From contig NC_133163.1 of NCBI RefSeq assembly GCF_040802235.1, forward strand, positions 70,669,501 to 70,733,500: a stretch of DNA of 64,000 nucleotides, given 5' to 3'. The position numbers were made by a program, and so were the translations under genes. Below, one piece after another: positions 21,576-33,710 of the stretch (positions within the stretch are counted from its first letter, which is position 1; each line of letters starts with the position of its first letter). The notes under the pieces are model-generated. The model was not told the DNA's origin and made no database searches. It was given only the letters and a program-made list of their open reading frames with translations. This DNA comes from Manis javanica. Lineage: Eukaryota > Chordata > Mammalia > Pholidota > Manidae.

Positions 21576-21862
21576 GTTTTTTTTTTGAGAGGGCATCTCT
21601 CATAGCAAAATGTTGTAGAATCACCACTTGTCTTCTCTGTGTTGTACAGCCCTCCCTTTTCTCCCCTCCATTATGCATGCTAATCTTAATACACCCTTTC
21701 TTCTTCCCCCCCTTATCCTTCCCTGCCCACCCATCCTCCCCAGTCCCTTTCCCTTTGGTACCTGTTAGTCCATGTTTGGGTTCTGTAATTCCGCTGCTGT
21801 TTTGTTCCTTCAGTTTTTCCTTTGTTCTTATACTCCTCAGATGAGTGAAATCATTTGGTATT
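21576..21862 (-). mobile_element. Composite-element retrocopy D: L1 3' UTR joined to last 17 nt of tail
   Basis: A 14-bp duplication, TTAGAGATAGTTTT, lies at 21562-21575 and 21863-21876. On the minus strand the insert starts a few codons before the ORF2 stop, runs through the L1 3' UTR, then jumps at 21603/21604 straight to the terminal hairpin of the tail and its poly(A). About 1.9 kb present in the 40-42 kb copy is missing, including the AATAAA signal. The copy shows that L1 3' UTR and tail end were on one molecule. Confidence 0.88.
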
Positions 21863-21876
21863 TTAGAGATAGTTTT

Positions 21877-24200
21877 AATGTATATTATTTTAATTATGGA
21901 GCATGTTCCCTGGACTACTGGTATACATGGTAGTTAAACTGATATTCTGCTTTTCAACTGATTATAAACTAAGTCAATTTCTTTCACATTTCTTTTTCAT
22001 ACTGACCTCTAGGACTATATGATAATATCCAAAATAAATCTGCCCAGTCACCTCTGCTCAGGGACAGAGCCATGTGTTTTGATTAAAGGAACAAAGACTT
22101 GAGTAAGCTGGTAAGCTTTTACACCTTAACTCATACAGTTGAATATTTATGCACCAGTATAATTTTCATAGGGAATAAACTAGAAATCTATATAGAACAG
22201 TATAAGAAAAAATGGAACAGGTAAGTGAAATATTATAGCACTAGAAAGTGTATAGCTGGGAAAGAGCAACAATCTTTCTAAAGAAGACTTTTTTTTATCC
22301 ACATGATGGAAACCCATGTTGACTGTCAATACCTTTACAGGTATCTGAGGAGGAGTCTGGAGGTAGGCAGGTATCCATACAATTAGAAATCTAAGTTTTG
22401 TATGGCCCTTGATAAAGAGTAACTATACTCACTGTAATATCAAGGGGTAGCTCCATGACATGATACTAGAATAATAGGGAGACTTCCCAATCATATCATT
22501 TTTCACATATATACACTTTTTATTATATAGCACAGGCTTTTTACTTGGTATATGCAACACAGGTATGAAATAGAGATTTAAATACTTTCATGATATTGTC
22601 TTTAAAAAACTTGGAAGTTATATGGAACACACATATAGTTTAAAGCATTTTGGCACTTTTGCTCACAAATTTCTCTTCCTCTTTTTTATAACTCAACACA
22701 CAAAATAAATCCTGTGTGAATATATAGGGTATTCTCTCCAGATCCTACTGCTTCTATACAGGCAGTTACCCCAAATGGCCCTCATTCATGCTGGCAGTGG
22801 CATAGACAGTTTTGGCAACTTCTTCATGATATTACAATAAAATATTACCTGAAGAGCTCTGTAGGCTCAGTGTGTGATCTGAAAATTAGGATTTACCTGC
22901 TTGAAAGCCAAGTTACTTACACACACTGTCCATCTTTTCCCCCATATGTTGTCATGTCTCTATTTCACAAGGACAATGGAAGTATTGGGAGATTGCCTTT
23001 AGGATAAAACAAAACATTGCATTATTAGGAAGATGTATGCAATGTAAGTTTGAAACGGAATTATATATGTTTAATGGGTAAATAAAAACATAGTTGAAGA
23101 GTATTCAAAGTCATATTTGACATTTGCAGAATTAAAGTGAACAAAGGTGAATTACCGCTGTGTTTGCCTCTAGAATGAACACATTGGATTTGATAGCTCA
23201 TAGTACAACTCTCTGTAATTCTTTTATGTATTTTCAAAGAATGTAAAGAAATGTATAAGCAAAGAGAAATAAGTAAAGCCTAATATTACCAAAATTTGTA
23301 ATTAACTTTTGAATCCAATGTTACAGAAATACAGCTTACAACTGGACATTTTAGCTATTTACTCCATACCATTAATTTCAATCATTACTGCCAATAAAAT
23401 GACCTTTACTAAGCAATGGTTTCACTTCTTGACTCCAGTTTTCTGGAGCCCAAAGCCTCATTTTTTTCCCAACAATTATATTAATGATATTCAATGTTTC
23501 TGATGAGAAGGTGTCAGAGATAAACAAGTTCTATGTTCTGGTAAATAACTTACACAGATGCCTTTATTATAAGACTCCTTTGCTAAGCTAGTTCCTTCCC
23601 AAAAAGTCTATATTTTCAGGTTGTCTTGACACTGAAGCTATAGCACCTTGCTGAGATAAATTATTTTGTCAGTCAGAATGAAACAAGTAGCTCCATATAA
23701 AGCACATTCGTATATGGAACTTTAAAAACTCACAAGTAACAAGTCAAAAGTAGTACAAATAGACTTACTCATTTAAGAGAGAAGAAGAAAATAATGACAA
23801 ACTTTTCCTTGTTCCCATCCTTGCTCTATTTTGATCATACTGTTTCCTCTGCTCAATGAATTTAATATAATCAGAGAAAGCAAAGACTTGACTTATATAA
23901 ACTCATTTGCATCATCTCTCTTATAAACTAGACCCATGATAATCAAAATACTATAAAAAATGGAAATATAGTCAGGATAATATAAGATATTATAAAAGTC
24001 AAATATAGTTATAATAATTGCAAAATTAATTCTGTTGGATATTTCTTGAACTGGGAGTCCTTTGAAAACATGAGTGGAGAAAATAATAACAAATGGTTCT
24101 TTCTTGGAAAATAAATGTTTACTAATGTGAAAGTGCAACAAATTTTCAATGAATATTGATAGAATTAATCATAATTGCATCCCTCTAGGAAACAAGCAGA
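21877..24200. other. Mostly unique noncoding sequence
   Basis: No coding exon or confidently named repeat seen in this 2.3-kb stretch. Composition is AT-rich and even. Confidence 0.5.
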
Positions 24201-24205
24201 CATTG

Positions 24206-24651
24206 TGTTTCGCCTGAGGGTTTTAGTCCCAAGAAAATTCACTATGGATTCAGGAAGACCAAAAAATGACAACAGAATGTTGGGGATAAAAGGGGGGGGT
24301 CCTATCAAGTTTTACTGTCATGGTGGCAGGTCAAGCACCAGAATCATGTCCAACTCTGCATGCAGCAAGCTTATCTCAGTCTCTGCTTCAGCTCCAGCCT
24401 TTGCCCCAGCTGCTTTCTCCACTCCAAGCTCTGCCTCGGCTCCCAGCCTCTGCTCTCCGCTCCCCAGTCTCTGTTCTCTTCTCTAGGCTCTTCTCTTAGC
24501 ACAAGAGGAGTTATTTTTATAGCCATACTGGCAGTAATGGTATACAAATATGTGCCTGCATAGTAGGCTAAGTATTACATCATTGCACATACACAATGGA
24601 TGAGATTAGGATCAGGTGAGAATCCTGCCCATGAAACTTCCCTTCCATACA
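24206..24651 (-). repeat. Solo LTR related to the 18-20 kb element
   Basis: 446 bp with TG...CA ends, flanked by a perfect 5-bp duplication CATTG (24201-24205 and 24652-24656). It shares blocks with the two LTRs at 18.0-20.0 kb: 'gggttttagtccc..gaaaattcactatg', 'atggtggcaggtcaagcac', 'ctgcatgcagcaagct', and 'gatcaggtgagaatcctg..catg'. It is diverged from both, so it belongs to the same family but a separate insertion that lost its interior. Confidence 0.85.
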
Positions 24652-24656
24652 CATTG

Positions 24657-27600
24657 TTAGCAAAAATCTACAGAAAAAAGTACTGGAATTGAAGTAATTT
24701 TCAGGTGATGTCATCACCTCTCAATAAAAATCTAGAGGCATGGAAATAAAGTTACATTGTCTCTAAGAAATATTCCTTGGATGGCTTTCGTAATTTGTAC
24801 AGCTCTTTGAAATAACTGGAAACAATATTATGTGATACAAATGGCTAAATTAGAGACAACTCAATCAGAAGAGGTAAGCATTAACAAACAGAAGATTTGG
24901 TTTAAGGAAGTATCATGAGAAACTCATTGTCTTAATTTTTCCAGAGTTCTTTGGTCTAAAAAATATATGCTACTCTTCATATATCTCAGAAGTAGACTTT
25001 TGGCCTTGGGACTGTGCCTCATATGAACCTGGAATGAGAGTTATTAAAGTAGTTGAAGACGGAGAGGATGACTGATGAGGCAATTCGCCCTTCCTATATC
25101 CACAAAAGCTGTCTTGATTCTAACCTTCTGTCCTGAAAAGAAAGGCAGCACGTTCTCTGAAATTACGTTTTCCAAATAGAACAATCTGAGAAACCCAATT
25201 ACCATCTTATTCACTCACTCTTTTTCTCTTTCTACTATTTCTTTCTACTACAGAAATTAACATCTAAGGTTTGGTTATAGTCTCAATAGAGCAGCAAGTG
25301 TCTAACTGTATCCATTTTTCTGTTAATATTTAATAAAGCAGATTTTTTGAATTCCTATTTAGCCTATGTACAAGCCAGTTGCATTTGATCTACACTTCCA
25401 AATTATAAAATTCTGTTTTGTGATGAAGTTTAGAGACAAATAAAGCAGCAAAAGAGAATACTTTGTGGTCAAAAAGTTTGAAGGATTAATAGAATTTGCC
25501 TCAAGTGAAACTAGAAGGAATATCTATAAGATACTCATCAGTCTTTCTTTTTATTTAGCTCAGTCCCTGACAAATGCAGATAGTATAGTGTGAATATGTT
25601 TATTTTCCATGTGACCTGGCCAGATACTTGGAAATGGCAGTGGCTGACATTTCTTAGGAAAAAAATCTAACAACTTAATTTTAATTGAGTGCACTGCAAT
25701 ATAGCCACAAACATGATTTTATTTTTCAAAGATTTCCCAGGATGGGAGAAATGTTCATAGACCTGACAAGCATCATGATTGCTTTTCCTCTGGGTAATAA
25801 AACCAGCTACATTTCTCTTGCTTTTGCCTGTAGTTCCTAAATGCAAAAGAAAAGCAATTATCACTGAAAAATATGCCTAAGGTACTCTTCCTGCAGTACT
25901 CAGTAGGCATCTATTTCCCTTTCAATTTAGGATCTCTTGGAAGGAAATAAAAATTCCAGTCTATATGAGGTATGTCGTCCAAATAAAACATTTGTGAGAG
26001 TAAGAGGGTTTCTTTTTAATCTGTTTTATTGAGTCTAATCTAGACAGAAATCAGTTTTCCTCTAATTATAGCAAGAGAGATTCCCCTAAGCCTATTATTT
26101 TAAAGAAAAAAGGCTTAGAAACTGGAAAAGTTCGCAGTCACTTTCCAACAGTTAATTCTCTTTCATTTTCAAAGCTTTAATATAAAACAAGCATTTCAGA
26201 AAAGTAATTAAATGATTTGAGGTTTATATAAAAAACCTCTATGCTCTTTTTAAAAATTGTATTTATTACTTACAGATCTTTCATTGAATTTTAGATATTT
26301 TTTCATTGCTTCAAGCAGGAAATTAACTTAGTGTAGTACTGTTTCCTAAATAATATCCATAAGTGATAACAAAAAAGAGAGAAAATTACAACTTAGGTTT
26401 TGGATATTCTTTGGCTGAAAATAAAAAGGATACTTCAAATACTTGGATAAAAGTAATGATTTGATTAGATACTAAAACATTCAGTTTCAACTTGGGTCTA
26501 ATCTATAACTCCATTTCTTTCTCATATTCTGATGGCCATCCTACTTGGACTAGTGTAGATTTTGAATGTCCAGCATCAAAAACAAGGCCAAGTAAAACAG
26601 AGCCCTCAATAAATATGTGTTTAGTGAATAAATGAAAAAGTTAATCAATTTTTGAAATGCTACCCAACATTTATTCAAATAATCATATGGACTCAAATAT
26701 ACACCTGAACATGCATGAAGAACTCTGCTAAATGCAGAGTATACAATGAACGAGATAGGCATTGATCTTAGCTATCATGGAAACTACATTGTAGTAAGAA
26801 TGAAAACTGTAGAGACATTTTTTTAAAAGACCAAAAAAGTACAACTTTTAATAAATTCAATGCAAGCCATAATTGGGGGTGGGGAGGTTATTGGATAATT
26901 TGCTCAGAGTTAGGGAAAGTCTGAGGAAGATTTAAGCTGAATCTCAAGGAAAAGAAGGTGCCAGCCAATTTACGAAATGACAGGAAGGAAGGAAGCAAGG
27001 AAGAAGAGAGCGATAGAGAGAGTTGAAAGAAAGGCTTAAGAAATACTTGCTGATCTTGGAATGCTGATTATTTCAGAGTTATTCTTCTCCAGCAACGTTC
27101 TTACTAGGTAGGTGAAGATCATGAGCCAAGAACACGAAAGGATTCAGAAAAGGACAGGTGATAAAAGTGCCGGCTTTCACAAATAAAAATATAAAAATAT
27201 ATCCAGTTCTGAGAACTAAAGATGAGTGTTACATGGACCCCAAGAAAAATTAGGCAATACATTTCTAAATGTATCAAATTTCACTTACAAGAAAAAATTA
27301 ATCACCAGCAATTAGCATCTATTAATTTATAATAAGTGTAGCCAAATTTTACAACTTCCTATATTGATCCTGCTGTAAAATTGCCAAGAAGATTTCTGAA
27401 TTTCCACAGGGCATTCAAATTCCTGCAATGCCATCTTTGTACATAACTGGAGGAAATATGTGATAGGAGGGAATAATTAAGTTACATAGATAAATAATTG
27501 GAAATTGCTAATAATACCAAATTAAGAGTTTTTCTCTAGGGATATGTCATAGAAGAAAGCCACCCTACTTGAAGGATTCGGTAAGAAACCCAGATGATGA

Positions 27601-29440
27601 CATGACATAAACATTATTGGTAGAGCATCTGTGTTCTCTGGAAGAAAATAGAGCTTACTAGCTAGGAAGAATTTTTTAACAAGAGGTCTTTCTGTAACTA
27701 TTTTATCTTTCAGTACCAGATTGATAATCTGGAGGTGTACAGAATTATTTCTTCTATGTGACATCTCTTTGAACATTTGAAGAAAAATATCATGTACACT
27801 TTCAGTCTTTTCCAGGTTAATCATCCCTTATATCTTCAGCTCTTAATGCTTATTTTGACCTTCTTGGTTAAGCTTCTCTCCACACCATTCTGTTTATCTA
27901 TATGCAACTTAAAGTGTGATTTGAAGCTGTGAGCATGGTATGCCCATTCCAAGGATGAGGCACTACAAGGAGTTGGTCAGCTCTCTAATATTCTGAACCT
28001 GGAGCTAGATGATGACTGGGAGCTCCATCAGTTAAAAGGATCTCATTCAATTGGCTCTGTGGTCTTTAGAATGTTAAATACCATCCATGAACATTGATTC
28101 AATGAAGAGTAAAGATTATGTGAGCTATGGTTGAACTAAGTGTGGTATAATACCTTATCAATAATTTTGGCAAGCAAATATTTTTTGGGATATGCAAGCA
28201 TAGAAAAAGAACAGTAAAGGAAAATCAGATTAGATAAAGAAATACTCTCAATTCAAAAATTCTACCTGTAATCTAATATGGCATAGCTTTTCTCTCTTAA
28301 ATTGTTATGTTCTAAACTTACAAAGGCAGCTTCCTACATATTCTCTCAATGATTTGGCTTACTGTCTTATCTCAAGCCAAGTATCTACATTGATCATTGA
28401 CCAGAATGACTAACCTGGTTTATGGATGTGGTAGAGCAATTAAAAAAAAAAACAGTCAATGTTTCTATGTGATCTGAAATAATATATCTTTAATCATATT
28501 TATTATACTAAACTCAGGTATGACAACTTTTCTCAAATATTAACATAACTTCTATGTTGAAATAGATCATGTATCTTGAGTTTAGTATCTCAATTACTCT
28601 TACCTTGATTTCCTCATCTTTAAACTACACTTTGATTCTATTATCATCCTTTTCTAAATATAATTTTGCCATTCCACTTTATTCACTGGTGAAGAAATAA
28701 AGGTATGAATGACAATACATTATTATTTGAATAACTGATTAAGTGAATGCAAAGAGCATTTGGTGAGCACTTCGGTTCTGTGAAGATGAAGTTCAAGAAA
28801 AACAAAGCCTTGGAATTTTGGTAAACAATTCTTACAGATTGGACATAACTAAAGTCAATGGACTTTGTAACAGTTTAACAGACACTCTTAGAAGTACATA
28901 TTATGGTTGCCAATGGGAGTCATAAGGTCAAAGGGTCAGAACAGATAAGTGGTTTTTCTCAGTATGGGCTCAGCACAGTCTCAGAACCACAGAGTATAAA
29001 CTCCTGAAATCCTAAGAAAAATGAGAGAAGATTCTAATAATTATTTTAAGAATTACAAAAGAATTTTGTACTGTGGTTATTTGAGAATGATTGTGAGTTG
29101 TTTGAACAGCAAACTGATTATGATTGTCTTCATCATAACAATAATTGAGAGCAGCAGCTTGATAATAATGAAGTTGGTGAATTTGAAAGTAAATATATGC
29201 ATTTTACATATGTAATTGCTTTTACTCATACAAATAATGATGGAAGTATTTTATCTCTATTTTTAATGCATACAAAATTAATAGTACTTATTATTATTAC
29301 TTGACAATGCACCTCCCGACACACTAAAATGCCTCCAAAATTAAAAATTACTCATGTTAAGTACAATAGATAAGTGAAATTTGCTTTGGTGTTTCTCCAC
29401 CAAAGAAACTATTTCTAAGTTTTAGATATCAACTATTCCC
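24657..29440. other. Mostly unique noncoding sequence with old LINE fragments
   Basis: Around 26575-26625 a plus-strand L2-like tail is visible ('cctcaataaatatgtgtttagtgaataaatg'), and 26660-26800 looks like a reversed L2 piece ('acaatgaacgagataggcattgatcttagctatcatgg'). 26930-27000 may continue the same family and includes a short GGAA-rich run. Elsewhere I recognise nothing. No protein-coding exon seen. Confidence 0.45.
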
Positions 29441-29870
29441 TATTTCCTCTAGGTCTGCAAAATTTATATTTCTTGAATGTTTATAAATGAAGTCAGATAT
29501 ATGCATATTTGCATTTATTTGCATATATTTGCATGTGCATCTTTTCAGATTAGTACAGATTCATTCCTTTTAATAGATATAGTACATTGCATGTATGCAT
29601 CATACTTTATTCAACCATTTTCCTACTGAAGTCAATTTAGGCAGGTTCCAATTTTTATTAAAACAAAAATGCAACAAATGCTACAAAATACATATTTTCC
29701 TATGTTTTTATTTTCATGCTACGATTTTATAGAATAGTTTGTCAGGATAGTTAGGCCATAAAGATCAGGAAACTTTTATAAATAAAAATTGCCTTTTAAA
29801 ATAGTGTTCCAATATATACTCCTATCAAAAGTCTGTCAGAGTACCTATTTCTCCCTACTTTAAAAAAAAA
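29441..29870 (-). mobile_element. Old L1M-type LINE-1 3' end
   Basis: The reversed L1 landmarks are present in order: 'actttattcaaccattttcctactgaagtcaatttaggcaggttccaatttt', 'caaaaatgcaacaaatgc', and 'gttccaatatatactcctatcaaaag..tacctatttctcc'. It is decayed with no frame. Confidence 0.7.
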
Positions 29871-32800
29871 TAAATGTCATTAAACTTCTCATTTTAATTT
29901 TGCTTAGTTTATTAGAAATACAGAAGTCCGACTCATCATTGCTTTTACTTAGTTTTCAGACAGAATTTAAATTACCTAAAGTCAACAGGAGGTATGTGAA
30001 CTTCAGTCCACAGATCCATGTTCTATGCCTGGATTTTGAAAATAAGACAATTAGATTTGTCCTGAGGAGATGATTTTTGACTGATATTTCAGTAACAGAC
30101 AGTGTGATTAACAGACAGCAATTAACAATGAAAATAACAATAATTTTACTTTAGGCACTTTAGAACTGTTCAGTATCCCTCCCACTTATTTCCTTTTGAG
30201 AGGGTTAGGTCTAGGTCTGAACACACCATTTGTGGATATAATCTTATTTATACCTCTCACATCAAAAATATTAATTTTTACCATTGAAAATGTTTACAAT
30301 TTAATGATGAGTCTCCTATGTAAAATAAAAACTTTTTAATTTAAATCAATGTGGATGGCATGGCATAGACTTCATGGATATGGAAAAAGTAACATAGGAG
30401 AAAGTTTGATGAGTTGTAAAGCCCTACATTGATGGGCACCTAAGGATTTGCTTTTGTTTTTAAATTACAGAAAGTGCCATCAGATCTTCATGATTATTAC
30501 TGTTATCATAGTATTACAGGAACTAAGAAAATTGTGTAATCATCAGCAAGTAAGCTAAATTCACTGCGGCTCGTAAAGTAGGAAAGATAAGAAAGCAAAG
30601 TTTACCATATAAATAGAAAGTGATAAAAGAAAGAGCAACACTTTACCCTGATGATATCGATCACCAACAGAGTGCAAACGGAAAGCATAAAGACCTGTGC
30701 TGTTTAGGACTGCAGCTGTACTTACCATGCACTCTATCTCTGTTGCTGTTTTGCTGGCAGAATTCGACCTTAAAAATTACCCTTTAGAGATAATAATAAT
30801 GATTTATACACACTTAAAAAAAAGAAAAACTTAAGAGTTTCACACAGTTTGTATTTTCAGAAAACCAAAGTTATTTCTAAATATAAGGTTATCAAATAGA
30901 AGTCACATGCAAAATGTACATATCTTTATAAAATATACCTCTATTATCTAAGTTGCATATTTGGTGGGGAGTAGAAGCACTCAAAAGCCTAAGAATGAAC
31001 AATATTTCCATACGTGGACATAAACACACACACATCCACACATATAAACAAAGGTTTAGCCATTGAATCTCTCATCACCTTGATCCCAAATATATACCCA
31101 AATCAGTCATGTTTATATGTGGTTAAATTTATTTATTTCTGTTTCAAAACTGAAGTTTATTGTTGCTAATCTGAACCTGACTTTATGCTCTGGACACAAC
31201 TGGCAAAGTCCCTTTCTGGTTTCTCATGTTCTTGTGCCTGACGCCTGACTTGGTAATCCACCAAATATCAAATCTTTCTTGGATAGAGTATTTGTTCTTT
31301 GAACAAGGCTACTTAAAAGATTGAAGTCTTACATTTGAATTTGGGTTCTGTAGCCAGAAATTCTTAATGGCCCAAATCTTAAATCTGTAAGGATTACATG
31401 CTATGAGATTTTTAATGATTTACTAATCACCAGCAGCCATGGTAAAGAGTAAAATCATAAGGACTTCTGAGTATTTTAAACTTAGGAACTTTAATTAACC
31501 TAAAGACTACTTTATTCCCTACATACATATTCTTATACTGTCAATACAAACTTTTCTTTTTTAAATATATGGAGGGGTAGATTGCTTTAAAGGAAGTACA
31601 CATTAATAAAATCTGAAGTAATAGATGAATGATTCATTTCAGTATTCCAATGCGAAATTACTTAAAAAGCTTCAACCAGTCAAAGCTGCTCTACAAATTG
31701 GTGAGGCTTGTCTGGTTCTGCCTCCCAGTTTCCATGGAGACCATGAAGCCATGGAAGTGCCACAAATAACCAATTCTAGGAGAGAAGGATCAACACTTCC
31801 TTATCTTTACTCTTATCTGCACTTGGTATTTTGTGCCAAGGAAAAGTTCTCCTAATCTCTTGGTGTACTACTCAGCTATAGAATCCAAAATACATTTTCC
31901 CAGAAAGATACAAGTTTAAATGTCAAGCTAATAATGTGAATATAAAATTTGTAATGTGGACGTCACCAGCACAAACATGAAAGGTGAGGTAGAGAAGACT
32001 ATAAGTGTAGAGAAGGGAAATGTGAGTTGGCGTTCAGAGGTGACTAGCCAGAAAACCAGGTAAAGCCCATGGAGTGTGATGCCAGTTTATGTTAGCACTA
32101 CTATAGTCTTCTTTGAACAAGAGCAGGAGTGTTCCTCAAAAATTAAAGGGCTGAGTGGAAAGAGCATATTCCAAACTTGTGTAATACAGAACACATAAAA
32201 CAGTATGCCTATATAGACTGTAAATGCTTCCTTAGAATGAAAGCAATTTCACTTTCTCCAAAGTACTTCATTTCAAATGGCTGAAGAAGGCACATTCTTT
32301 ATCTTCAATATGACTTCATTTATGATAGGCAGTCTAACAACTGTCAGATATTTTAGAAATAGTGCTAATATCAGCAAACACTAGAAAATCTTTAAAGCTT
32401 AACAAGAGGAAACTTTATAGAGTGAAAAAAATCCTATTGCAGTCATAACTTCATTTTTCCCTTGGTGATTTTTATGCTAGAATGACTGCTGTGATTTTAA
32501 TGCTAACACCATCTGTGTACCCACACCTAGGAAGAGAGTGATTAGAGTTTTAAAATAATATACAAGATTCTTTATTAGGAAGATTTAAGGGTCTCAGAAA
32601 GTCTTTAAGTTGTAGCTATTTCACTCTTTAAAAGTTTGTTCTCTAAATATTCCTTTATTCAAGTTTAATTGATTGAGGAAAGAAATGTAAGCAAATATGT
32701 AATTTTGCATCACATTTTTCCTGTCAGCAATAACTAGACACAGAGGTTAATTTTTTTCCTACCTCACAAAACTGATACAATTACAATAGGTTGGATAGGA

Positions 32801-33060
32801 GGAAATTGAGCACACAGGTTTTGTTTTCTTAAATTATCTGTTAGAGATTTCATAGCAAAAACTTTGAGAATAAAGGATACTGCTAAAGGATACATTTCTT
32901 GTAATTACTGAGTCACTTAAAACAAAATCTCCTAAGTCTCTGCACATGTAGATGCATATACAGCCAACGTTTCCTTCTGAGTACTTGGGAGGTTCAGTGG
33001 AGCTAGAGAAAAAGAATGGAGGTGACCAGAGCTGGATGTAAAACATGTCTCTGCCTTTCA
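29871..33060. other. Mostly unique noncoding sequence
   Basis: AT-rich. A short CA-repeat (31024-31042) is present. No coding exon or confident repeat assignment. The 76-codon frame at 31625-31855 has no recognised motif and no codon-level support. Confidence 0.5.
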
Positions 33061-33710
33061 GGAATTTACATTCTAATAAATTTAGGAATAATTTCAGTCC
33101 CGTAAAGAATATATTTCTGGTTGGAGTGTTAGCCTAAACACAAGTGAAGAAAATTACAGAACACAGAACAGTTTAGTGGAGTGGAGTGGGAAGCACATGT
33201 GCCGTAGAAATTTGAAGATTGGCTAGTTTGTTAGAGGAGACTTCATGGAAAAGGTGAGATTTGAGTTGGCTTGAAGAATGTCTATGACATGGAAAGGCTA
33301 AGAACCTTTCTTCAGAGAGGGTAGTAAGTGGTAAAAGTACATAACCCAAAACAGAAATGGATAGAAGGGAATTCCTACAGCATAAATGAAAGATGAGTTA
33401 AGGAAGCCAGTGAGAAAAAGGCTGAATTAGTGGTGCATATGTTAGTTTATTATTATTTCCACTTGTACCTAACAGAGACCCTACTGCATTGTCATAACCA
33501 AAGGATGTGTTATTTTTCCCACATAACAAGGAATCTGGAGTTGGACAGCTCAGGGATGGTATGGCACTGTTAGATCTTGGATCCTTCTCCCTTTCTGTTC
33601 TGCCAGTCTTACCATCTTTAGTCTGCTGGCTACAACATAGGTCTTGCGCTGCAAGCAGAATATCTGTGTTCCAAGCAGATGAAGGGCAAAGAGAAATCTA
33701 CCTTTCTTGA
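33061..33710. repeat. Probable ancient repeats (L2-like, then an unnamed family)
   Basis: 33230-33330 has the L2-associated phrase 'aaaaggtgagatttgagttggcttgaaga'. 33510-33700 has 'cccacataacaaggaatctggagttggacagctcagggatggtatgg', which I recognise as a common old mammalian repeat but cannot name. Edges are approximate. Confidence 0.4.

Noticed and set aside
21576-21862. Copy D as a spliced transcript of the composite element
   Set aside because: The breakpoints lack GT/AG and the AATAAA has been removed, so splicing followed by normal polyadenylation does not fit.
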